Source: an uncultured Lachnobacterium sp. (GTDB lineage Bacteria > Bacillota > Clostridia > Lachnospirales > Lachnospiraceae). From it: a DNA stretch of 64,000 nt. The number at the start of each line of letters is the position of its first letter. The stretch's first letter is position 1. The position numbers were made by a program, and so were the translations under genes. The stretch spans positions 56,103-120,102 of the forward strand of contig URSS01000004.1 in the NCBI GenBank assembly GCA_900550545.1, in the 5' to 3' direction. This document shows, piece by piece, positions 51,565 to 60,815 of this stretch. The notes below the pieces were generated by a model, which searched no databases, was not told the DNA's origin, and worked only from the letters and a program-made list of their open reading frames with translations.

Positions 51565-54033
51565 TTAGAATCCTGACATATTTACAGTGATCTTATCCAG
51601 TTTCCAAATATCATCTACATATTCCTGAATGGTTCTGTCAGATGAGAATTTTCCTACATGTGCAACATTTAAGATTGCTGATTTTGCCCATGCGCTCTTG
51701 TTCTGGTAATATGCAGAAATCTTCTTCTGTGCATTTGCGTATGCACGGAAGTCAGCAAGAATAAAGTAACGATCTGCCACCTGTCCCTGCTGTGGATTTA
51801 ACAATGCATTGTAAAGTTCACGGAACAACTCACGATCATTCTGTGAGTAGGTTCCATCTACAAGCTGGTTGAGTACCTGGCGGATTTCCGGATCATTATT
51901 GTAAATATCTACCGGATTGTAATCTCTGTTGTTTTCATGTGCAATGACCTCATCTGCGCTCATACCAAAGATAAAGATATTGTCTGCACCAACTTCCTCG
52001 TACATCTCAACGTTGGCTCCATCCATGGTTCCGATTGTAATTGCGCCATTTAACATGAACTTCATATTACCGGTTCCGGATGCTTCTTTACTTGCAGTTG
52101 AAATCTGCTCGCTGACATCTGCTGCGGCAAAGATCCACTCAGCGATGGATACTCGGTAATCTTCGATAAATACAACTTTAATCTTACCATTGATGGATGG
52201 ATCGTTGTTGATCACATCTGCAACGGAGTTGATCAGCTTGATCGTCTTTTTCGCTGTACGATATCCGGCTGCTGCCTTTGCACCAAAAATGAATGTTCTT
52301 GGATAGAAATCCATATTTGGATTTGCCTTTAACTGATTGTACAGATACATAACATGTAAAATATTCATCAACTGTCTCTTGTACTCATGCAGACGCTTTA
52401 CCTGTACATCGAAAATAGAATTTGGATCTACATCGATACCATTGTGCTCTTTGATATATTTTGCAAGACGCACTTTGTTCTGATACTTGATTTCCATAAA
52501 CTCTTCCTGTGCCTTTGGATCCTTTGCCAGAGGAATCAGTCCGGAAACCTTTGACAGATTAGTAATCCACTCTTTTCCAACATGCTTGGTTACCCAGTCG
52601 GAAAGCAATGGGTTCGCATGTGCAAGGAAACGTCTCTGTGTAATACCGTTTGTCTTATTGTTGAATTTCTCCGGGAACATTTCATAGAAATCACGAAGTT
52701 CCTGTTTTTCAAGAATTTCTGTATGAAGTCTTGCTACACCATTAACAGAGTAACCTGCAACGATTGCCATATTTGCCATCTTTACCTGTCCATCATAGAG
52801 GATTGCCATCTTGCGGATTTTCTCCTCATTTCCCGGATAGCGGTTCTGGATTTCAAGTACAAAACGACGGTTGATTTCTTCTACGATCTGATATACACGA
52901 GGAAGTAATCTCTGGAAAATGTCAATTGGCCACTTTTCAAGAGCCTCCGCCATAATCGTATGGTTTGTGTATGCAACACAATGTGTGGTAATATCCCACG
53001 CATCATCCCAGGAAAGTTTCTCTTCATCCACAAGAATACGCATCAACTCTGCGACTGCAACCGTTGGATGTGTATCATTCATCTGGAATGTCACTTTCTT
53101 TGGCAGATCATGCAGATCACTATGATGCTTTTTGAATCTTGCAAGCGCACGCTGGATACTTGCAGATACGAAGAAGTACTGCTGCTTTAAACGAAGTTCC
53201 TTTCCTTTTACATGGTTATCGTTTGGATATAATACTTCAACAAGGTTACGGGCAAGGTTCTCCTGCTCCACCGCCTGATCATAATCACCGCGGTCAAAAG
53301 AATCCAGGCTGAACTCTTCCTTCGGCTGTGCATCCCAAATCATCAGGGAATCTACTACATGATTGCCATATCCTACGATTGGCATATCATATGGTACTGC
53401 CAGTACAGACTGGTAATCTACCTGCTGAAAAGAAAGCTGACCATCTTCAGATGGAAGCTGCTCTACGCGTCCTCCAAACTTGATTTCGTAACAGTACTCC
53501 GGTCTGCGCAATTCAAATGGATATCCATCTTTTAACCAGTTATCCGGTACCTCTACCTGGAATCCATCAATAATCTGCTGCTTGAACATACCATAACGAT
53601 AGCGGATACCGCATCCATAAGCGGCATAGCCAAGTGTTGCAAGGGAATCCATAAAGCAGGCTGCCAGACGTCCTAAACCACCATTACCAAGTGCCGGATC
53701 CGGTTCCTGATCCTCGATGACACTGATATCAAGACCGATTTCTTCTAATGCTTCCTTCACTTCTTTGTATGCACAAAGATTGATCAGGTTATTTCCCAAA
53801 GCACGGCCCATCAAAAACTCCATGGACATATAGTACACGGTCTTTGGATCATCATGCTCGATAACCTGCTGGGTTGCCATCCACTCGTCCATGATAATAT
53901 CTTTTACTGCAAGCGAAACCGCCTGAAAAATTTCCTGCTGGCTTGCTTCTTTCAAAGTCTTACGATACATGGTCTTTACGTTTTCTGTAATTGCTTTGAT
54001 AAATTCCTTTTTACTGAACACTTTATCTCTCAT
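51565..54033 (-). CDS. glgP: Glycogen phosphorylase (long form)
   Basis: 822 residues, GT35 family. PLP Lys in EASGTGNMKFMLNGAITIGT; further motifs GNGGLGRLAACF, VKRLHEYKRQLMNILHV and MNDTHPTVAVAELMR. It has the usual bacterial length, in contrast to the 750-residue paralogue at 25480-27732. First gene of a unit with the TraX-like gene. The N-terminal region (about 1-85) carries the extra residues that the short form lacks. Confidence 0.97.
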   Translation of the reverse strand: MRDKVFSKKEFIKAITENVKTMYRKTLKEASQQEIFQAVSLAVKDIIMDEWMATQQVIEHDDPKTVYYMSMEFLMGRALGNNLINLCAYKEVKEALEEIGLDISVIEDQEPDPALGNGGLGRLAACFMDSLATLGYAAYGCGIRYRYGMFKQQIIDGFQVEVPDNWLKDGYPFELRRPEYCYEIKFGGRVEQLPSEDGQLSFQQVDYQSVLAVPYDMPIVGYGNHVVDSLMIWDAQPKEEFSLDSFDRGDYDQAVEQENLARNLVEVLYPNDNHVKGKELRLKQQYFFVSASIQRALARFKKHHSDLHDLPKKVTFQMNDTHPTVAVAELMRILVDEEKLSWDDAWDITTHCVAYTNHTIMAEALEKWPIDIFQRLLPRVYQIVEEINRRFVLEIQNRYPGNEEKIRKMAILYDGQVKMANMAIVAGYSVNGVARLHTEILEKQELRDFYEMFPEKFNNKTNGITQRRFLAHANPLLSDWVTKHVGKEWITNLSKVSGLIPLAKDPKAQEEFMEIKYQNKVRLAKYIKEHNGIDVDPNSIFDVQVKRLHEYKRQLMNILHVMYLYNQLKANPNMDFYPRTFIFGAKAAAGYRTAKKTIKLINSVADVINNDPSINGKIKVVFIEDYRVSIAEWIFAAADVSEQISTASKEASGTGNMKFMLNGAITIGTMDGANVEMYEEVGADNIFIFGMSADEVIAHENNRDYNPVDIYNNDPEIRQVLNQLVDGTYSQNDRELFRELYNALLNPQQGQVADRYFILADFRAYANAQKKISAYYQNKSAWAKSAILNVAHVGKFSSDRTIQEYVDDIWKLDKITVNMSGF

Positions 54034-54104
54034 GTTTTCCTCCTCTATGATACTTTTACATTGTTTCTACATAAACTTTAAAAAAATTTCTCATTACAAA
54101 AAGA

Positions 54105-54135
54105 AAAAGGGAGCGAAGCGATTTGCTTTGCCCCC
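54105..54135 (-). terminator. Terminator of ileS
   Basis: GGGAGCGAAGC (54109-54119) pairs with GCTTTGCCCCC (54125-54135), with mismatches. On the minus strand it is followed by TTTTTCTTTTT. It lies 8 bases past the ileS stop. Confidence 0.85.
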
Positions 54136-54142
54136 ATATATT

Positions 54143-57100
54143 CTATTGTTTTTCTACAGCAAGTGTTACTTTCTCGCCATTGATACTCCATTCTTTCTCG
54201 TATCCGGTTAATGTTCCTGCTGTAATCTTATCGGCAAGTACCTCGGAACGAATCTCATCTCCATACTTCTCGAAAATACCAGTTACCTTCTCATCTGCGG
54301 TATATGATACTGCAATATGATCCATAACTTCGAATCCAGCCTCTTTTCTCATCGTCTGAATCTTACTGATCAATTCGCGGACAAATCCTTCCTCAATCAG
54401 TTCCGGAGTTAATTTCGTATCCATAACAACGGTAACGTAATTATCGCCTTCCGTTACAAATCCTTCTGCCTGTGTCATGGTAATGAGCAAATCCTCTTCT
54501 AATAATACAACCTCATCACTCACACTGTCAAGTTTCAGACAACCGTTTGCTTTCAGTTCTGCCATCGCCTTATTGCCATCCAGATCTGCAAGTGCAGCCT
54601 GAATCTGTTTCAGATACTTGCCGTACTTTGGTCCTACGGTACGAAGCTGCGGTTTGAACTGATAATCGGTGTAGTTGCTGACATCATCGGTAAATGTAAC
54701 CTTCTTTACATTCAACTCATCCGCAATAATATTGACATAAAAATCACTGAGTACTTCCGGTGCCTTCACATACATCTGGCCAATTGGCTGACGGTTCTTG
54801 ATGTTTGCACTGTTACGGCATGCACGACCCATAACAACAATTTTGAGTACCTCATCCATTGCCTTCTCAAGATCCTTATCGATCATCTTCTCATCGACCT
54901 TCGGGAAGTCACATAAATGAATACTTTCCGGTGCGGAAGGATCAATCGAGCATACCAGATTACGGTAAATATCCTCAGTCATAAATGGAATCATTGGTGC
55001 TGCGGCCTTACAGATGGTAACCAGCGCAGTATATAATGTCATGTAAGCATTGATCTTGTCCTGCTCCATTCCCTTTGCCCAGAAACGCTCACGGGAACGA
55101 CGTACATACCAGTTACTCATATCATCAACGAACTCTTCGAGTGCACGGGCAGCTTCCGGAATACGATAATTTCCAAGGTTGTCATCCACTGCTGCTACTG
55201 CAGAATTCAGCTTGGACAAAAGCCACTTATCCATAACACTTAATTTGTCATAATCCAATGTATATTTTGTTGCATCAAAATTATCAATATTTGCATACAG
55301 TACAAAGAATGCATAAGTGTTCCACAGAGTTCCCATGAACTTGCGCTGTCCTTCCTGTACAGCCTTACCGTGGAAACGGTTAGGAAGCCATGGTGCACTG
55401 TTGATGTAGAAATACCAGCGGATAGCATCTGCACCGTACTTCTCCAGTGCATCAAACGGATCTACGGCATTTCCCTTGGACTTACTCATCTTCTGTCCGT
55501 TCTCATCCTGTACATGTCCAAGAACGATAACGTTCTGATAAGGCGCCTTGTTGAATAACAAGGTTGACTCCGCCATCAGAGAGTAGAACCATCCACGTGT
55601 CTGGTCAACAGCCTCAGAAATAAACTGTGCCGGGAACTGCTGCTCGAACAGATCCTTGTTCTCAAACGGGTAATGATGCTGTGCAAATGGCATTGCTCCG
55701 GAATCGAACCAGCAGTCAATAACTTCCGGTACACGCTTCATTGTGCCACCACATTTATTACACTTAAATGTAACCTGGTCAATATATGGACGGTGAAGTT
55801 CCACCTTGGCTGCGTCAGGGTTGCCGGAACGCTCTGCTAACTCAGCGCGGCTTCCGATCGACTCCTGGCATCCACAGCCTTCACACTCCCAGATATTGAG
55901 AGGTGTTCCCCAGTAACGGTTACGGGAGATACCCCAGTCCTGAATATTCTCCAGCCAGTTTCCGAAACGTCCTTCACCGATGGACTTTGGAATCCAGTTT
56001 ACCGTCTTATTATTAGCAACCAGTTCATCACGAACCTCGGTCATCTTGATGAACCAGGATTCCCTTGCATAGTAGATCAGAGGTGTATCACATCTCCAGC
56101 AGTGTGGATACTCATGTTCGAACTTCGGAGCATCGAATAACTGTCCTCTTGCATCCAAATCTTTCAAAACTTCCGGGTCTGCTTTCTTTACAAATAATCC
56201 GGCAAATGGAGTTTCCTCAGTCAACTCACCTTTTCCGTTTACAAACTGTACGAATGGCAGATCATAATTGCGTCCGACATTGGCATCATCCTCACCAAAT
56301 GCAGGTGCGATATGAACGATACCAGTACCGTCTGTCATAGTAACATAAGTATCGCATGTTACGAAAAAGCCTTTCTTGTGCTGCTTGTCGGCAACTGTCT
56401 TTGCACAATCATAAAGCGGCTCATATTCCTTATACTCAAGATCTTTACCTTTGTATGTCTCAAGTACTTCGTACGCTTTCTGCCCCTCCTCTTTTGCAAG
56501 CGGGGAAAGTACCTTATCGGCAAGTGCCTCAGCCAGATAATATGTGTATCCGTCTACGGCTTTTACCTTAATATAAGTATCATCCGGGTTCACACAAAGA
56601 GCCACATTACTTGGAAGTGTCCATGGTGTTGTGGTCCATGCGAGGAAGTAAGCATCTTCTCCGACAACCTTGAAACGAACGATTGCAGAACGCTCCTTGA
56701 CGGTCTTGTATCCCTGTGCAACTTCCTGAGAAGAAAGCGGAGTTCCACAACGAGGGCAGTAAGGTACGATCTTAAATCCCTTGTACAGAAGCTTCTTGTC
56801 CCAGATTGTCTTGAGTGCCCACCACTCAGACTCGATGAAATTGTCATCGTATGTGACATATGGGTTATCCATATCAGCCCAGAAACCAACAGTTCCTGAG
56901 AAATCTTCCCACATTCCTTTGTATTTCCATACGGACTCCTTACATTTCTTGATGAAAGGCTCCATACCATACTCTTCGATCTGCTCCTTGCCGTTAAGTC
57001 CGAGCATTTTCTCAACTTCAAGTTCTACCGGAAGACCGTGGGTATCCCAGCCTGCCTTACGAGGAACATATTTGCCCTTCATCGTCTGGTATCTAGGAAT

Positions 57101-57301
57101 CATATCCTTAATAACACGTGTCAGAACGTGTCCGATATGTGGCTTTCCGTTTGCAGTTGGTGGTCCGTCATAGAAGGTGTAAGTCTCTCCTTCCTTACGG
57201 TTCTCCATAGATTTCTTAAAAATGTCATTCTCACGCCAGAATTTTTCAGTTTCTTTCTCGCGCTCGACAAAGTTCATGTTGGTATCAACTTTGTTATACA
57301 T
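54143..57301 (-). CDS. ileS: Isoleucyl-tRNA synthetase
   Basis: 1052 residues. Charges tRNA-Ile. HIGH motif in GKPHIGHVLTRVIKDM (about 53-68), editing domain in the middle (WTTTPWTLPSN, GTGIVHIAPAFGEDD), KMSKS motif in QKMSKSKGNAVDP, and a C-terminal anticodon-binding region. Length and motif context fit the longer, eukaryote-like IleS type. Expression is controlled by the T-box leader upstream. Confidence 0.98.
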   Translation of the reverse strand: MYNKVDTNMNFVEREKETEKFWRENDIFKKSMENRKEGETYTFYDGPPTANGKPHIGHVLTRVIKDMIPRYQTMKGKYVPRKAGWDTHGLPVELEVEKMLGLNGKEQIEEYGMEPFIKKCKESVWKYKGMWEDFSGTVGFWADMDNPYVTYDDNFIESEWWALKTIWDKKLLYKGFKIVPYCPRCGTPLSSQEVAQGYKTVKERSAIVRFKVVGEDAYFLAWTTTPWTLPSNVALCVNPDDTYIKVKAVDGYTYYLAEALADKVLSPLAKEEGQKAYEVLETYKGKDLEYKEYEPLYDCAKTVADKQHKKGFFVTCDTYVTMTDGTGIVHIAPAFGEDDANVGRNYDLPFVQFVNGKGELTEETPFAGLFVKKADPEVLKDLDARGQLFDAPKFEHEYPHCWRCDTPLIYYARESWFIKMTEVRDELVANNKTVNWIPKSIGEGRFGNWLENIQDWGISRNRYWGTPLNIWECEGCGCQESIGSRAELAERSGNPDAAKVELHRPYIDQVTFKCNKCGGTMKRVPEVIDCWFDSGAMPFAQHHYPFENKDLFEQQFPAQFISEAVDQTRGWFYSLMAESTLLFNKAPYQNVIVLGHVQDENGQKMSKSKGNAVDPFDALEKYGADAIRWYFYINSAPWLPNRFHGKAVQEGQRKFMGTLWNTYAFFVLYANIDNFDATKYTLDYDKLSVMDKWLLSKLNSAVAAVDDNLGNYRIPEAARALEEFVDDMSNWYVRRSRERFWAKGMEQDKINAYMTLYTALVTICKAAAPMIPFMTEDIYRNLVCSIDPSAPESIHLCDFPKVDEKMIDKDLEKAMDEVLKIVVMGRACRNSANIKNRQPIGQMYVKAPEVLSDFYVNIIADELNVKKVTFTDDVSNYTDYQFKPQLRTVGPKYGKYLKQIQAALADLDGNKAMAELKANGCLKLDSVSDEVVLLEEDLLITMTQAEGFVTEGDNYVTVVMDTKLTPELIEEGFVRELISKIQTMRKEAGFEVMDHIAVSYTADEKVTGIFEKYGDEIRSEVLADKITAGTLTGYEKEWSINGEKVTLAVEKQ

Positions 57302-57329
57302 ATTTGCCTCCTGAAATACTAAAATCTAA

Positions 57330-57625
57330 AAAACCCCCGACATCCTTGTAATTAGGACGCGGGGGACACGTTATACCACCTGATTACCATGTACTTAAAT
57401 CTCTGTCTGCCATACATACAAAAGATTTGCATACTTCGTTTCCGTAACGTGGAAAATACGTCGGACTCTACTCTCATCTTTACGATTTCGGTCCGCAACT
57501 CGGAAGTGATGTTCACTGTAAGATTACTTGTACCGGCTTCCACCTGTCTGAAATTATCCTTGATAACTTCTCCGGCTCTCTGTGACGTTCACATTACAGT
57601 TACTGTCTTCGTCTTCGTTTTTTGC
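57330..57625 (-). promoter_or_regulatory. T-box leader responding to uncharged tRNA-Ile
   Basis: Minus strand: stem I elements AGAGAG, GGTGGAAGCCGG and a specifier loop GAACATCAC with codon ATC (Ile) at 57508-57510. The T-box sequence AGGTGGTATAACG lies at 57369-57381. A terminator hairpin CGGGGG/CCCCCG (57334-57365) followed by TTTTTTAG comes 28 bases before the ileS ATG. Uncharged tRNA-Ile should stabilise the antiterminator. Recognised by eye. Confidence 0.94.
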
Positions 57626-57636
57626 CTTTGTACTTA

Positions 57637-57665
57637 AGTATAGTAAGGTTTTCTACAGATGTCAA
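57637..57665 (-). promoter_or_regulatory. Sigma-A promoter of the T-box-ileS transcript
   Basis: Minus strand TTGACA (57660-57665), 17 bases, TATACT (57637-57642). A near-consensus promoter just upstream of the T-box leader. Confidence 0.85.
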
Positions 57666-57688
57666 GTCAGATTTTCGGCGCTTTTACT

Positions 57689-58162
57689 TTAATTTCCCTG
57701 CGAACAGTTTGCTGCATCAATCGCAACGACAAGCATAAGAGCCGGAATTTCATCCTGCGGATTCATGATATCCAATACATAAGTGTCTCCCCAGTGGAAC
57801 AATTCTTTTGAGATATGGACGACCGCAGTACATGCCGCATAGACATCATAATTCCAGTTCATAAAATCGCCTTCACATCGCCATCCATTATAATCGATTT
57901 CATACCGTGGTTTGAAAAAAGTGAATTCCTTCTGGATGCTTCCCATCTCCCTGCCACCAATCTCTATGTCAAAGCAAGGCAAAAGAGTAAACACTCTCTG
58001 CTTGATCATTCCGATTTCATTACCTGCTGCATCGTACACATGAATCTGATGTCCAATACGAAACATTTCGGTTTTTACAAAATACTTTCGATTTTCATTT
58101 TCATCATATATATCATATGTATCTGTCCATGAAAACACTCTCTGCTTAATCAATAATTTCAT
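57689..58162 (-). CDS. LURP-one-related family protein
   Basis: 157 residues, no membrane segment. The twelve-strand beta pattern of LURP1-like/scramblase-related proteins is visible: LLIKQRVFSWTDTYDIYDEN, HQIHVYDAAGNEIGMIKQRV, FTFFKPRYEIDYNGWRCEGDF. The biochemical role of bacterial members is unknown. GAGGAG precedes the ATG. It is a single gene upstream of ileS, followed by the ileS promoter. Confidence 0.8.
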   Translation of the reverse strand: MKLLIKQRVFSWTDTYDIYDENENRKYFVKTEMFRIGHQIHVYDAAGNEIGMIKQRVFTLLPCFDIEIGGREMGSIQKEFTFFKPRYEIDYNGWRCEGDFMNWNYDVYAACTAVVHISKELFHWGDTYVLDIMNPQDEIPALMLVVAIDAANCSQGN

Positions 58163-58312
58163 CGCTATCTCCTCATATATTTAGTTTTTATTAAATAATT
58201 ATAATATCTGCACCAGATGAAAACAAGAGTATGAACTTTTTGTGTACTGCGAAAAATACACAATTACATAGGAAAATAACTCATAAATGATTTGAATCGG
58301 AGGCTATTATCT

Positions 58313-58772
58313 ATGGGAAAAAATTAACAAACCGAAAATCACAGTGGAAACTTTCAACCGTGCAATACATACTTACCAACAACTTGTTGCTTTACAAAAC
58401 ATGGAGATTCTTCAGGCTGTCGCTAAAGAAGAATCACACTTAAATCCACAAATGTTTGCAAAGCAATCGGATTCCTCACAGAGCAAAGTTTTTGTAAACC
58501 AGTGTCTTATGAAATTCCGCAAACATTTTCAATATGAAGATGAAAATGTCTGTGACACTTTATTCACGTTAGCCTGCCAATGTGACTGTGTCGGCATGCT
58601 TCGCTTTTTAATGGAACAGCATAAAGCCGAGAAACGTTATGCCGAACTTGGCAGCTACTCTTTGGATATTTTAAAAACCATCAAAGATGTTCCTTCCGGC
58701 TCTCTGTCTTCAGACGATCTGGTCCGCCTTTACTTTTCTGCTGCTACCACTGATGATCATGAAAAGAAGTAG
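58313..58772 (+). pseudogene. Helical protein of unknown function with a probable 1-base insertion after the start codon
   Basis: The downstream frame encodes 142 soluble helical residues (from GTG at 58344: ETFNRAIHTYQQLVALQNME ...) with no recognised family. The GTG has no ribosome site. Instead GGAGG (58299-58303) stands 9 bases before an ATG at 58313 in the +1-shifted frame, which stops after 43 codons. Deleting one base in the ATGGGAAAAAA stretch gives MEKINKPKITVETFNRA, a smooth N-terminus joining the long frame. It could be a frameshift mutation, a sequencing error, slippage-based switching or a true GTG start. Confidence 0.55.
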
Positions 58773-58969
58773 GATTTGCTTTTTCTTCTGGTTCGGGAAA
58801 AATGATAACGATACAGTTTCTTCTACAGAATCCGTTGAGAACACCCAAAAATAATTTCCAACATTTACATTTTATTTTACATACAAGTCTGATGATTTTT
58901 CATGCAACAAAATTCTCCGCAAATGACACTATAAAAATGACAGAAAAATCATATAGGGAGGATTTGCTT

Positions 58970-59524
58970 ATGAAAAAATTATATGTTGCAGCTTTATTAA
59001 CCATCAGCCTTCTATTGACCGCCTGTGGTGCATCCAATACACCGGAAACAGAAAATGATCTGATAGCCCCCCCGATAGAAAAGACTTTGGATTCCACAGA
59101 AAGCCAAAATGATCCATTGGAGAAAATCACTCAATCCGGTCCTTGTGGAACCATCTGCCTGTCTCTTCCAAAAGGCTGGAGTTATATCATGCGAAATGTA
59201 GACGATGAGAAACTAACCACATGCGACTATGGTATTCAGATTCGTCCTGACGATGCGAAAAGCGGCTATGTGGAAATTGGCTATTCTTCTACCTTTGGTC
59301 TGTGCGGAACAGGGCTTGAAACAAAATATGTTACCCTTTCCGGAAAAAGCGCAGAAGTATGTTACTATGATAAATCCCCGATCTGGAGTTTCGTGATTTT
59401 CGGTGACACGAATCATACACTGATTGCCTCGACAATTGACACGGAAAGCTGGTGGGATACTTATGAAAATGAATTGATGTCAATTTTGGATTCGGTTCGT
59501 CTGGACAATACCAGTTGTTCCTGA
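58970..59524 (+). CDS. Small lipoprotein of unknown function
   Basis: 184 residues from the ATG at 58970 (GGGAGG 8 bases upstream). Signal peptide with lipobox LLTAC (Cys about 17), a linker rich in Pro, Glu and Ser, then a compact domain (about 50-180, CGTICLSLPKGWSYIMRNVDDEKL ... WDTYENELMSILDSVRLD). It is probably surface-exposed. No family recognised. Ends at the terminator shared with the SHOCT gene. Confidence 0.85.
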   Translation: MKKLYVAALLTISLLLTACGASNTPETENDLIAPPIEKTLDSTESQNDPLEKITQSGPCGTICLSLPKGWSYIMRNVDDEKLTTCDYGIQIRPDDAKSGYVEIGYSSTFGLCGTGLETKYVTLSGKSAEVCYYDKSPIWSFVIFGDTNHTLIASTIDTESWWDTYENELMSILDSVRLDNTSCS

Positions 59525-59544
59525 GCTATTGGCATTTAATCATT

Positions 59545-59580
59545 AAAAATCCCGCTTTTTTTCAAAAGCGGGATCTCTTT
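59545..59580. terminator. Bidirectional terminator between lipoprotein and SHOCT genes
   Basis: ATCCCGCTTTT (59549-59559) pairs perfectly with AAAAGCGGGAT (59564-59574), flanked by A on the left and CTCTTT on the right. The genes on both sides converge on it. Confidence 0.82.
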
Positions 59581-59594
59581 ATTTCATCTTTTTC

Positions 59595-59921
59595 TTATAA
59601 TCCTAATACTCTTTTCTTTGCTGCAGCAAACTCATCTTCCGTGAGAATGCCATCATCCAGCATTTGTTTCAGTTTCATGATTTCTCTGGATGTGGAACTG
59701 TATTCTTCTTCCGGTCGTTCCATGCTTTCCTCACTTTTGATGTAGCTGGCCTGAAATTCTGCGTTGATCTGGGAAATTTCTTTCTCACCTTTGATGTATG
59801 CATCATACATATCAAACAGATCAATTCCGCTTCCTTCCACACAGTCATCCGGTTCCTGCCAGGAACGTATGAGTGCAATGCGTTCCTCTTTGGTTGTATC
59901 TTTAATCAAATATCCACTCAT
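59595..59921 (-). CDS. SHOCT-domain protein
   Basis: 108 residues, soluble. The C-terminal SHOCT motif is REIMKLKQMLDDGILTEDEFAAAKKRVLGL; an acidic N-terminal part precedes it. SHOCT helices are found at ends of many unrelated bacterial proteins and their role is not settled. AAGG precedes the ATG. It follows the DUF4190 gene by 31 bases on the same strand. Confidence 0.82.
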   Translation of the reverse strand: MSGYLIKDTTKEERIALIRSWQEPDDCVEGSGIDLFDMYDAYIKGEKEISQINAEFQASYIKSEESMERPEEEYSSTSREIMKLKQMLDDGILTEDEFAAAKKRVLGL

Positions 59922-59952
59922 AAGTTATCCTTCCTAGTAACCTTATCTCATA

Positions 59953-60717
59953 TTACATATAATCTTCATACTCGCTTGTATACTCATCCATGTACTCTTC
60001 GTAATATTTGTACAATGGTGAAGACGGATCCTCTAATTGTCCTGCAAGCGAAAATCCAAATACCCACATAAGCGTTGCGATCACAATAGAAATTCCGGCT
60101 GTCACAATACCTCCGATTGCGAGTCCTTTTCTCTTATTGGTAACAATCTGCACAATACCAAAGATAATTGCAAGAATCGCAAGAATATAGTTTACGCAAC
60201 ATGCAAACAGAAAGATGGATGCAATACCAAGAATCAGAGAGGCAATACCAAATCCGATGGAATCTCCTTTCTGTTTCTGGGTTGCCTGCCCGTATACCGG
60301 CTGCTGATAAGCATTTCCATTATAGTACTGCTGGTTATTATACCCGTTGGTATTATTGTATCCGTTCTGACCACTGTAGGTATTCGTGTTGTTATATGTC
60401 TGATTTCCATATCGCTGCTGACTGTTATACATATCCTGTCCGTACATATTGGCATCGCCATATCTCTGCTGGCTATTGTACATGTCAGAACTTCCATAAT
60501 TCTGATTGACAGTTTCTTCCTGCGATGCAGCTTTCTGATTAACAGTATCCTGCTGTACGCTTTCTGTCTCTGGCTGCACATCCGGCTCCGGTGCGCTGTA
60601 TGCCTGTGGCTCCGGTGCATTGTACGCCTGTGCTTCCGGTGCATTATACGCACCTGTATCTGATGTCTGATCCGTCACATTTCCGGTTCCATCCTGATTA
60701 AAAAATTCATCACTCAT
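59953..60717 (-). CDS. DUF4190-type membrane protein with Asn/Gln/Tyr-rich cytoplasmic tail
   Basis: 254 residues from the ATG at 60717 (GGGGG 7 bases upstream). Residues 1-150 are low-complexity, with repeated AYNAPEPQ and two copies of DMYNSQQRYG. Two membrane segments follow (about 165-200, IGFGIASLILGIASIFLFACC, and about 212-240), matching the DUF4190 pattern, then an acidic Tyr-rich tail. Function unknown. It has its own promoter. Confidence 0.82.
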   Translation of the reverse strand: MSDEFFNQDGTGNVTDQTSDTGAYNAPEAQAYNAPEPQAYSAPEPDVQPETESVQQDTVNQKAASQEETVNQNYGSSDMYNSQQRYGDANMYGQDMYNSQQRYGNQTYNNTNTYSGQNGYNNTNGYNNQQYYNGNAYQQPVYGQATQKQKGDSIGFGIASLILGIASIFLFACCVNYILAILAIIFGIVQIVTNKRKGLAIGGIVTAGISIVIATLMWVFGFSLAGQLEDPSSPLYKYYEEYMDEYTSEYEDYM

Positions 60718-60783
60718 GATGTATCCCCCTTTTTTCTCGATTCCTTCCGTTTTTAAAGCGAATGTCATTTTCACAACGAGAAA

Positions 60784-60813
60784 AGTATATCATTTCTATA
60801 TAATGTGTGTCAA
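60784..60813 (-). promoter_or_regulatory. Sigma-A promoter of the DUF4190-SHOCT unit
   Basis: Minus strand TTGACA (60808-60813), 18 bases, TATACT (60784-60789), directly after the niaR stop at 60816. Confidence 0.75.
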
Positions 60814-60815
60814 AT

